Program-made: the position numbers and the translations under genes
Shown here: in pieces, positions 55,001 to 64,000 of the stretch
Numbering within the stretch: the stretch's first letter is position 1
Layout of the letters: every line of letters starts with the position of its first letter
NCBI GenBank assembly: GCA_000310025.1
Contig: FN649735.1
Coordinates: 2,191,511 to 2,255,510 of the forward strand
Length of the DNA: 64,000 nt
Direction: 5' to 3'
Origin: Ectocarpus siliculosus
Lineage: Eukaryota; Sar; Phaeophyceae; Ectocarpales; Ectocarpaceae
Notes under the pieces: model-generated
Databases searched by the model: none
Seen by the model: the letters and a program-made list of their open reading frames with translations, nothing else
What the model was told of the DNA's origin: nothing

Positions 55001-58000
55001 TCGTGCGAACGATCGCTTGGCAGCTGAACAGGTTGGTGTGCGTCGAACGTCTCACACGCTTGTACAGATGTGGTCGCGATTGTCCAGCTCTTTACCCCTT
55101 TGGAGTTTGATTCGGAATCGATTCGGCTGGCATCATTTCCATGCTGATGCCATCACTCGCTTAAACTGGAAATTGTTTGTGTTGTTCGTACTGTTGTGTA
55201 GTTTGCAGAGGATTAACGTGGAAGTATTGATTACCGTTGGATATGAGCCCCACCTCGATCTCCGCACGCCCCAGTCAGACCAATCATGTTGAATCAAGTT
55301 TCCTGGAGTAGAAATAAACTCGTTCGTCCTAAATCTTTATTCAAAGGTGGCTCGCGCTATGCCTCCCTCGCTAGGCCGAGCGTCGATGACTTTGGCTTGG
55401 AGCGCGTTTCTTGTACAGCATAGCCTCAGCGGGATGGTTCCACAGCGTTCGCTCTTCCGGATGTGCTCTTGGACTCGTTTGAGGAGTTGCGCTATTGACG
55501 CTCAAGCACTATTCATGTTCATCGTGGAGCGCGCCGCGTTATACGCATGGACATGTCTCATCTACAGATGACAAGTTTACGATCAACATGTATTTGCAGA
55601 CGCTAAGTGACATGGCACGTTATCCGCTCGTCCGACGTCCTTGGCTCACAACGCAGGTTGCGTCTGGTTAGGCGCATGCTCACCTTGGTGTCATTTGCCG
55701 CGTCTTCTTCGGTGTCCCTGCTGAGTGCAGTGATCCTCAGTACGTCTTGGCTGTTTTTGCTCGGACTGCGACTTCACTCTCTGGCGCTCAAAGAAATCAC
55801 AGGCAGCATTCACGTCGCGGTCTGCTTCCTCTTCCCGTACTGCTTTCAGTAAGTGCGAACTTTGAGCAAGTCGACGTGTGGACGACTTGGTGTGAACCTC
55901 TCGTCCTTGTGTGTTCTGATGATTGGGGAAACTCGAGCACTCAGATGCGAATTTGAAGTACGTCCCACAACGTGCGTCGTTTCCCTTCCTTGCGACACGC
56001 GGGCTGTGCTGCCCTCACAGGTACCTGGTATCGGCAATCGACGAGTGGGCGCCCCACTGGCTTCCGGCCTGCCTGTGGTACAGCTTCCTGATGCAGATGT
56101 TCTGCACTTCCAACCATCAGTACAAGGTGGGGCCAGAATTGGCGTGGTTCAGCAGCTTGTCGTTTAAGCCGTTTTTTTGTGCGCGCGAGGATGCACCGAA
56201 ACTCGCGAAGACATTGACGGGTGTGCCGCCCTCGCCTTTGTTGTTGCTCCATGTTGCCCTCCACCCAGCATTCGATGTCTTCCCACCTTGTTCCAGCTCT
56301 TCGTGCCCTACTGCCGGTGGCGTTCCTCTGTGAGGTATGCATTTCCCGTAAATGACAGAAGGACCCACACCCAGTGATACCATTTGGAGTTTCAAGTTTT
56401 TCACCGGATGAGGTTTTCTCTGTGAGGTTTTGGACCTTGTGTTGCCCGACCGATTTCAGTACAGGTCGCGAAGGCCATCGACGGGTGTGTGACAATCAGG
56501 AGGATGATGGCCAGGGAGATAATAGCCACAGGGGTGATACAACTGCCTGAAAATATTGCTGCCGCACGCACAGGGTGTGGTGGTGCGGGCGTGTGATGGT
56601 ACCTAGGCACCTGGCTGCGATTCGGGTTTCTACGTATGTGAATTGACGTGCAACTCGCTGACCCCAGACTGGACGCCAAGAATCCTCATTGAAACAAAAG
56701 CAAATTGTCTGTGATACGATTTTTTCGCCTATCGCCTGGCGTAGAAAAGAAGATGGCGAAATAAATGCGTCTGTTTGGTTTGAAACAAAGACGCGATCGG
56801 TCGAGCCAAAACAGCTAGCACCCTGTGATTCTGTACTCCTGGACATTCATGTTGTAGGTCGCGTGCGGCGTGGTTCCCCGCCCACAGGGTGCTTGCTGTA
56901 TTGCGTATATGATCTCTTCCGCCGATTATCGCCGGAGTGATAGAGCACGGCCTCCGTCATTCGTGGGGCGTAGTCTCAGGGTGTGCTGATTACCTCATCT
57001 GACCCGGATGATATTTCGGCCTCATGTTTTGGGCCTATAGATGTTCCACCCGGTTTGTTGTGTGGGCGTGTGGTGTTGCATTCAGTCGTTTATGGTATAG
57101 AAACCCGATGTGTTGTCCACACCGTTTTCTACATTTCTAGTATCTTCGCTAAGCGTGTCATCACTTGGATGTTAACACCAATGACTCGGGGCGTTGCGAC
57201 GATGTATGGAGCAAACGCGAGGCGCGAGACGCCCCCGACTCTTGAAACACACCTGAATAAACACATGGATCACCGGGATGATTTCATTCGAGATCACTGG
57301 TTGCCCTACGATCTCGTTGGTCTATCTTCATCTGGGGCGATTCCCTAAAATGCCACACACTTGCTGGAATTGGGATACCGGGCGTTCTGCCGACCCCGCG
57401 GTGATGAAAAAGGTACTGTCCAACTTCGCTTTGACTGACACTCGGCCAACCCTGTAGTATGCGTGATGTCAGACATTCGGTGGACACTGATCCGGCTGGA
57501 GTAGTAGCCTGCCGTATGCATAGTAAAACTGGTGACAGAAATTGCACCCGCCCGATGATATCATCAAGGTACCGTCAGGACGCAGCTATCTTTTGGCGCT
57601 GGGTGGGTCCGAACTGCTCCTACTGTCCTTCACATTGGCAGCAGTGAGGCTTCGGTGCATTTTCAGCCCGATTTTTCTCCTGTCGTGGTCTTGTCAGGTG
57701 AGCAAGACGGTTTTTACCTCGTGCTTGTTTGCCCTGCGTTTTTCTATTTGTTGCAGTGCAGAGTCGATTGGATGATCCATTACCCTCCGCGCGGTGTTGT
57801 ACGTGATGGAGCTTGTACGCGTGGGCACAAACCACGTTGATTGGCTGTTACAGGCAACGGCATCGTTTTTGCTCGATACCCTTCTTTTCACCTCCGTTCG
57901 CATTACGGCAGCGTCCCACAAACTCGTAATAATTTTTCTATATATTCACGTGCGTGATCTTACTGTACAGGTGTTTGCCCTGGCGACATGTGGCTCTTCT

Positions 58001-58396
58001 GCTTCTCTCCAGTACGGCCAGGTCCTCGTGTCGCTGGCATCACTTCATGCGGTGTCTATGGTGGACGTAATGCTCAACAGCAGGTTCTACCACGCGAGGT
58101 GGGTTGGAGAGCAAAGCCTTCTGCATCGTGGTCCCGGGTGGGCATTCACGTCTTGCTGCCGGCGAGCTTCGCCCCAGAATTGTTGATGCGTTCATGGGCG
58201 CGCTGAACGGTCGTGTGATTTCGAAATAGATTCGCTCGTCAGAAGTATTCCCCGGCGGCAGGGTTCCCGAAACATTCGTCAAGAGAGCCGCTCCAGGGCA
58301 ACCGATGAGAGAGCGGGGGAGGGGACGTTTAAGCGACAGTACAAGTTATATGATGCCGAGAAGGATACATCACGAGTTTTTTTTTCGCGGAAATAG
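49053..58396 (+). CDS. Large multi-pass membrane protein with disordered N-terminal half, unknown
   Basis: Not recognised. A 19-exon model in which every junction keeps phase: 49053-49196, 49371-49510, 50015-50109, 51152-51249, 51666-51725, 51854-51911, 52263-52339, 52540-52759, 53149-53375, 53809-53938, 54060-54250, 54510-54633, 54884-55031, 55657-55848, 56021-56126, 56297-56334, 57586-57697, 57971-58098, 58243-58396; 813 residues. Residues 1 to about 520 start acidic and become Gln/Ser/Pro/Gly-rich with no fold (for example GPPGPPGPITPPQ, and a Ser-rich stretch in exon 11), ending in a Lys cluster. Residues about 550-765 hold some six to seven hydrophobic segments (for example TLVSFAASSSVSLLSAVIL, SELLLLSFTLAAV). 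A basic tail of about 50 residues follows. It could be a receptor or transporter; no motif decides. One intron appears GC-AG (51726). Confidence 0.65.
50110..51151 (+). other. Intron containing a false assembly gap and duplicated low-quality ends
   Basis: 100 N at 50653-50752. The sequence 50075-50340 (clean) reappears degraded at 50751-51015, and 51045-51335 (clean) reappears degraded at 50370-50645. Each degraded copy is on the far side of a poly-C run (50339-50360 and 51016-51035). The degraded copies show C- and G-run inflation typical of read slippage beyond a homopolymer. Confidence 0.85.
51726..51853 (+). other. Probable GC-AG intron in membrane-protein gene
   Basis: Exon 5 ends CCGCAG followed by GCAAGA; the acceptor is TTCTGGACAG before CCCGCT. 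Phase 0 is kept and both flanking exons are Pro/Gln-rich. Confidence 0.5.
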
Positions 58397-60805
58397 TAAA
58401 CAACAAGAGTCCCGAGTGTAGAACGGACGCATACAAGAGGCTTGGGTAGCACCGTAGTTATTATCACCTAGGGTTACCGAATAACGTGGTGGTTATTTCC
58501 CCTTCTCCAATCGACCTCTCAGGAGAAGGTCGAGTTTCGGAATTGAGGTGAAATCCGCCCTCCTACCTAGTCTGGAAGTCTGGTTGGAGGAGGAGGTAGC
58601 TTGTTAGGAACGAAATACTAATCGTGTAACCCGGAGATCACATGTAAACGCGGGCGTGTTAGGGGACAACCAAGTCTACGACTCGTACATAAAGCAGAGA
58701 GGGTGTCCCACCAAGGAATCGAAGCCCACCGAATGTGTTGTGAATCACTTGCGGCAGCTTACAAAACACAAGAATCACGAACGTCTCCCTCTTCTGTCAC
58801 ACCGATGCTCATTTGTTCTTGTGAACAGGTACAGGGCAGGCATGAGCCTTACGAATGGATTTCGGACCGTCCCCTGACCGCCCCACACAACACAGCAAGA
58901 TGCAGAGGTTTCTAGCAGCGCGTTCGCGCAAGGCCCCGAGAAGAAGATGATGCGCCGTCGGTTTGGCATCACAGAAGGATTGTACACTTACTCCAGACCT
59001 ACACGGAGCGAGCCAACGCGACCTTAGTTTCCTCTATTCTTGCTCGTATTTTGATGTGCATTGGAGGCCGTCCGGATGTACAGCGATGCAACAATGTTCA
59101 TTTTAGACCCTCTTTGAGTCTGCGCGATTTCTGTGCCCAATCATGTCTCAACCAAATTATGCGACCGGCAACTGCGACTGCCTGACCCGAATGAAGACCA
59201 TGAACCTGTTGTACCGGACAACATCGATTGATGGCATATGGACAAGAGTGTAGTTCGACGTGGTTAGTTTATTCTACGAGGCCGGCCCCCCTTTAGGGAG
59301 TATGGCGGCTTTACCTCCCGGGGGCGACGCAACAGGCCATGGCCGATGTGTATGACGGTTGTTCGCTGCAGCTCAATGCTCGATATGCTCGATCGTGTGC
59401 TGGTTTCCGTACCAAGTGCAGAATACTATCTCGCATCACGTTCATGTGTGGGGAAAAGGTGAACTTATTTTTTTCTCACGGGTACCTTTCGTGTTCACAC
59501 CACGTGTGGTATTTGGAGAGCGACATCTTTGCCGCAGATCCTGCTGATGTATCCCGCTGCTTTTGATCACTCTCTTCTCATTTTTTCTGCCGTGTAGCTC
59601 AAGAGTCAAAAGTGTTCCTGTCTATGTCAAGATGTTTTGTATTTCCAGCGATGTTTTTTGTTGTTCGGCGTGCCTCCCCGCGAAATAGAGCGAGTCGCGG
59701 CGGCGTTACGCGTCCATTGCACGTGCAATCTGCTTTTATTTGCTCAGCACCGTCGTGCTGGGTGCCTCGTCACAAACGATCCCAGCGCGTATGGATAACG
59801 AAAGGTAATATTCGTTTTACGCGTCGTCGTCACAGTTTTTTTCCTACTTTTTTTTAGCCCGCTGCCGCGCCGGGTAGTTTCGTTTACACTTTGACTCCTG
59901 CGTAACACATACGCATTCTCACATCATGAGCAACACGGTAATCAATGAGACCGTTCAAATGCGGCGGGTTACAGCAGCAGGATTTGCGGCCAAGACGACG
60001 GCACTTGACGCACACGCGGAGAGTCACGGCGACAAACAAAAGGTTTCCCGCACACCCGTGCATGGCATGATGCGATACATTGCATTTGAATGGAAGCCAG
60101 CACTAATGACTACCGAACGTTTGAGAGTTGAGATACAACAAACGGTGGATAGTATTAGCCGTGTCCTCTTGCGTCGCCCTTGGGAGACGTCGTTGTACAT
60201 TTATATGTACCAAGGGTGTGCCTGTGGTTTCGCCCTTATTTACTGTAGGCGACAGTCCCCCCATTTTTCGTGGTGAGACGGGTATATACTACACGTGTTT
60301 CAGTGTGTAGAGTACTACACCTTTCAGTTTATTGTTTCGTACAACTACAACCATCCAGGGTCACACAGGAAGGGGAAAACATCGGGGCTGTTCTTTTTTT
60401 TTTCGTGCCCCACCTTCCTCCTGCATTGCGTGGTGAATTTTGTTTTTATCACGAGAAGGGTGCAGCCGTCGCTTTCCCTCGTCAACGGCGCTAACGTCGA
60501 AGGTTGGTACTCACGAGCTTTTCAGCTTTTTCGCTTTCACTCGCAAATTTGTAATATTTTTTCACCCCATGGGGATTCAAACTCACGACTTTGCCACAGG
60601 CGGTTTGGAGGACACCACCGGGGCGACCGGTAGAGTACATGCGAACATAAAATCCGGACACATACAATAGCCGCCCCCCCCGCCCCCCCCCCTTATCTAG
60701 ACATAAGTGGGTTGGCGTTGTTGGCAAAGGGTTGTAAAACACGCCACCCCAAATGTAGCCCCCAGCGTTTGCGCAACCAAACACGCGTGACGCACGGACG
60801 GGTGG
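58397..60805. other. Intergenic region, no gene seen
   Basis: About 2.4 kb of unique-looking DNA. A short perfect hairpin (CTTCTCC....GGAGAAG) lies at about 58502-58528. The short open frames lack domains or convincing splice sites. Confidence 0.45.
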
Positions 60806-61385
60806 AGTGAGGATAGTTGTTTACGAAAACCTCACGGGTTGAGTGATGTATGAGATTGCCGGACATACTGAAACCTCACAGGCTGATTGGTATTGGAGAT
60901 TGCCGGACACATAGACGCATTGAGTGAGGATAGCTACATATGAAACCTCACAGGCTGATTGGTATTGGAGATTGCCGGACACATAGACGCATTGAGTGAG
61001 GATAGCTACATATGAAACCTCACAGGCTGATTGGTATTGGAGATTGCCGGACACATAGACGAATTGAGTGAGGATAGCTGCATACTGAAACCCCACAGAT
61101 GGATTGGTTTTTGAGATTGCCAGACACATAGACGCGTTGATTGGGGATAGCTGCATACTGAAACCCCACAGATGGATTGGTTTTTGAGATTGCTAGACAT
61201 ATGGACGAGTTGATTGGGGATAGCTGCATACTGAAACCCCAGGGGTTGAGTGACGTTTGCGATTGCCGGACACATAGACGCATTGAGTGAGGATAACTGC
61301 ATAATGAAACCTCACAGGTTGATTTGTATTTGAGATTCGGACACATAGACGTGTTGAGTGAGGATAGCTGTATATTGAAAATCCA
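60806..61385. repeat. 72-bp minisatellite, about eight copies
   Basis: The anchor TGAGTGAGGATAGCT or its variant TGATTGGGGATAGCT recurs at 60921, 60993, 61065, 61138, 61211, 61284 and 61355, 71-73 bp apart, with weaker copies on the left. At least two subtypes alternate (CCTCACAGGCTGATTGG and CCCCACAGATGGATTGG). Because 72 is a multiple of three, the minus strand shows 24-residue repeats, but no start or splice context supports translation. Confidence 0.9.
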
Positions 61386-61999
61386 CAGTAGTAGCTATAG
61401 TGAGGGGACAATTCCAGAATGCAGTACATACACATAGACCCGATCCCCAACCCGTACCCGAACCCTCCCTGAAAAATAGAGGCCATGCGCCCCCCCCCCC
61501 TCTACCCCCCCCAGAGGATGTGGGTACAGTCCAAAGTAAACACAAGCTTACCTAAGGTTAATCTATTGTTACGGCATTCAAAAAAATACTAAAGTCCCCC
61601 ATTGGGCGGTGGAGGACTTAGAGTTAAGACACCCCAAAACTCTTCGGCGTGAGATCCAAAATGGATCGAACGGTGGAGGGGGGGGGGGTGTTCGTTGCTT
61701 AAAGTGGACCAATAAAACATAGAGCCATCAAAGCAAAGCGCTTACTACTCACGTCGAGCACGCTGAACGACCTGACCAACCACGCAAAAACTGCGGAGCT
61801 AGGTGTGCGGCACGCACAATGCATTGTTTTCGATTGGAGAGAGGCGAGTACAAAGCAGTAAGGAATTGTTGGCCAAACTTTCGGCAGATAGGTCTACTCG
61901 GGAGCGTAAGTGGGGTAGAAACCCATGGTGGAGCGTACATGAGAAGCTGGACGTTGGTGTACGCTCCATCCCGGCGTGCGAGTAGGATCTTAGGCTATG
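61386..61999. other. Spacer between minisatellite and retrotransposon
   Basis: Contains C-runs (61491-61516) and a G-run (61677-61688). No gene seen. Confidence 0.45.
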
Positions 62000-64000
62000 C
62001 AAGTCGTCCCTGAACTTATTGCGGTGAAAATGACCTCCCAGGAGGAAAGTAGCTTGTACCGCGGGACTTCGGAGATGATAAATTGGGTGGTCGGGGGACG
62101 TCTGGGTGTTTACTAAGAAGAGCGCCCGGCACAAGACTGGGGTACTTGTGCCAGGAGGTGTGAACTTGGATCTAGACTACGAGCCCATGTTGGAGGCGCT
62201 ATTTAGCGTCGGTGAGCCGGCAAAAGAACTGAAAGGAACCACAACCCCCACCGGACACTCGGATTGGGAAGGCCGAGTATTCCGTATACCTTCCTGAAAA
62301 AACACGAAAAACAAGTGGCCGCGGTCCAGTTGCTGTAGAGATCATGAGGACGGTGAAGAAGCCGGGAGGATGGAAACAGAAACTGTGGAAGGGAGACAGG
62401 TTGGAGCTGCTGCTGTTTGGGATTCCAAGGGACATGAGGATAGAATTCAAGAACTGTTGTGACAGGGAGGGGCTGCACTGCCTAGCAAGGGGATAGTAGG
62501 CAGAGAGCGTGAACATTTCCGGGTGAAATTGACCAAGGGAGACAGCCAAGAGTGCTTGGGGGTTGACATCGAGAAGCTGTCGAACTACGTAAGGAAGTTT
62601 GGATGGAGGGTTTGCGTCGCGAACATGATAGAAACAGAGAAGGTAAGGCGACAAGAGGCGAGGGCGATAGAGGAGAAGAAGGGACCGGGCGGGGGAGACG
62701 AGCAGGCAAATCAGAAGAACGCCGAGAAGAAGCGGAAGGCGAAGGATAGAGTGCGCAAAATCTCCAATAGGGAAAAGCACAAGCTGAGAGTGGGGTCGTG
62801 GAACGTGTGCGGGTTCGCAAGGAGTGAGCGCGATCGGTTGGAAATAGTGGACAAGTAGAACAAAGCGATCTAGATGTAGTGGGGATCCAAGAGACGTGGG
62901 AACTGAAGGATGGCGACGTGGTAAGCAAACTAGGGAAATACCGGTGGGTAGGGAAGGCAAGAAAGGGCTTAGACCCCAAGAAAAGGGGGGAGGGGGGAGT
63001 CGGATTCCTTGTCAAGGAACACTTGTATGACGTGGTGGAAGTAGTGGTGAAAAAGGAGTTCGAGGAAAGCCTATGGCTTAAGATACCTGGGGAGCGGGGT
63101 GTTTGTTTCTAGGGAACGTATACGTCCCACGCATTGCGCAGGAGAACTTCGGACAAATTGGGGAAGATATCCAGAGGTTCAGTAGGAAGGGAGAAGTTGT
63201 CATGGTGGGCGATTTCAACTCCAGAGTAGGGAAAGCTTCCAGTAGAGGACAGGCGATCGGGCAGCACGGAGAAGAAAAGTGAATGACAACGGAGTGAGGA
63301 CGCTTGCATTCTTGGGAAGCAACGAGCTGATGGTGTTGAACGGTAGGACGGAATGCGACAAGCCGGAGTTCACCAGGCAAAGGGCAATTTGCAATAAATA
63401 CTCGATCCTCGACTACATTTTGGTAGATAGGGGGAGCACACAGACCCCAGAGCTGCACGTAAGTGCGATAGATATAGGTTCGACCGACCATTTCCTCGTA
63501 TGGGCAAACATCGACCGATCTAGAAAGACGGAGAGTAAGAAACAGAGGAAAGTGTTCCGGTGGAAAGTAGAGCGTTTGGGAGACGAGGGGACACGGGATG
63601 TATTCCAGAAAGGACTGGCTGGTAGTGTAGAACCCTTTAGGAAACTGCTGAGAAGCGTCGAAGACGGACAGGTAGACGTACAAGCAGCAGGGGACAGGGT
63701 GATTGAAGGATGGGAGTCCATAGTGAACACAACGGCAGAGAGAGTAGTAGGAAAGAAGGTGGTACGCTGTGGGGTATCGGTCAAGTGGTGGGATGACGAG
63801 CTGAAAGAAGAAATATGGGAACGTAGAGAAGTCTTCAAGCAGTACCTGAGTGAGGGGTTTGGGGAGAGTTGGGAAAAGTACAGGGCCAAGAGGAAACAGG
63901 TGAAGGGACGAGTGAGAAAGAAGAAAAAGTGCATTTGGGACGAAGTAGTGCAGAAGGCCAACGGAGGCCTGGAGGGGAACGACAAGCAGATGTGGGAAGG
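62000..64000 (+). mobile_element. Non-LTR (LINE) retrotransposon, decayed, continues past window
   Basis: The plus strand encodes an apurinic endonuclease of the LINE type: VGSWNVCGFARSERD (about 62790), GIQETW with the catalytic Glu (about 62885), VVMVGDFNSRVG with Asp/Asn (about 63200), and a TDHFLVWA motif (about 63488), followed by the Lys/Arg-rich linker that leads to the reverse transcriptase outside the window. The reading frame shifts at about 62855, 63105 and 63280, and upstream coding sequence (62106-62520) is also broken, so this copy is dead unless the shifts are sequence errors. The left boundary is approximate; the region before the endonuclease is basic and nucleic-acid-binding in character. 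Confidence 0.85.
62775..63510 (+). pseudogene. Frameshifted endonuclease domain of the LINE
   Basis: All catalytic motifs are readable but lie in four frame segments. The first break follows LEIVDK, where a stop precedes DLDVVGIQETW. The second is in the run before GNVYVPRIAQENF. The third is before VNDNGVRTLAF. From about 63290 the frame is open to the window end, suggesting fairly recent insertion. Confidence 0.75.

Noticed and set aside
60821-61545. Minus-strand protein with 24-residue repeats
   Set aside because: A by-product of a 72-bp minisatellite; copies differ in length by single bases, breaking the frame, and there is no gene context.
62199-63985. Long minus-strand Ser/Pro/Leu-rich frames (up to 253 codons)
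   Set aside because: They are antisense to the purine-rich LINE coding strand, which depletes stop codons on the other strand.

Overview
The window looks like nuclear DNA of a heterokont (stramenopile) alga, most probably a brown alga of the Ectocarpus type. Three things suggest this. Genes are short-exon and intron-dense (about 70 introns, nearly all GT-AG with GTGAG/GTAAG donors). A bacterial-type glutamyl-tRNA synthetase carries a signal peptide followed by an Ala-Phe cleavage motif of the kind used for heterokont plastids. Intergenic and intronic DNA is full of low-copy repeats and transposon debris. The species is inference; the gene models were built by eye from reading frame, splice consensus and intron phase.

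Layout: a partial unknown gene (-, left edge); dUTPase with a C-terminal extension (+, 806-5114); BOLA3-type BolA protein (-, 5886-7391); a secreted LEA/apolipoprotein-like helical protein (+, 7734-10066); PYROXD1 flavoprotein (+, 11950-16037); organellar glutamyl-tRNA synthetase (-, 16315-22622); a secretory or plastid thioredoxin-like protein with CDHC (+, 22956-25368); a 15-kb gene for a protein kinase fused to PH, SAM and PX domains (-, 25999-41062); the PP2A activator PTPA (+, 44013-46821, first exon not found); a 19-exon gene for a predicted 813-residue protein with a long disordered N-terminal half and a multi-pass membrane C-terminal half (+, 49053-58396); a 72-bp minisatellite; and a decayed non-LTR retrotransposon running off the right edge.

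The single-copy genes are mostly housekeeping: nucleotide-pool hygiene (dUTPase), Fe-S cofactor maturation (BOLA3), redox (PYROXD1, thioredoxin-like), organellar translation (GluRS) and phosphatase maturation (PTPA). Several pairs are divergent with short shared upstream regions (BOLA3/LEA-like 342 bp, GluRS/thioredoxin-like 333 bp), and PYROXD1/GluRS are convergent with 277 bp between stops.

The accessory material sits mainly in introns. The 5.2-kb intron that splits the SAM domain of the kinase gene contains a 1.9-kb terminal-inverted-repeat element with a Cys-rich ORF, a large palindrome and a 220-bp tandem array. Two further repeat families each have copies in introns of unrelated genes. 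A 100-N gap at 50653-50752 appears to be false: the sequence on its two sides is the same locus read twice through a poly-C tract.
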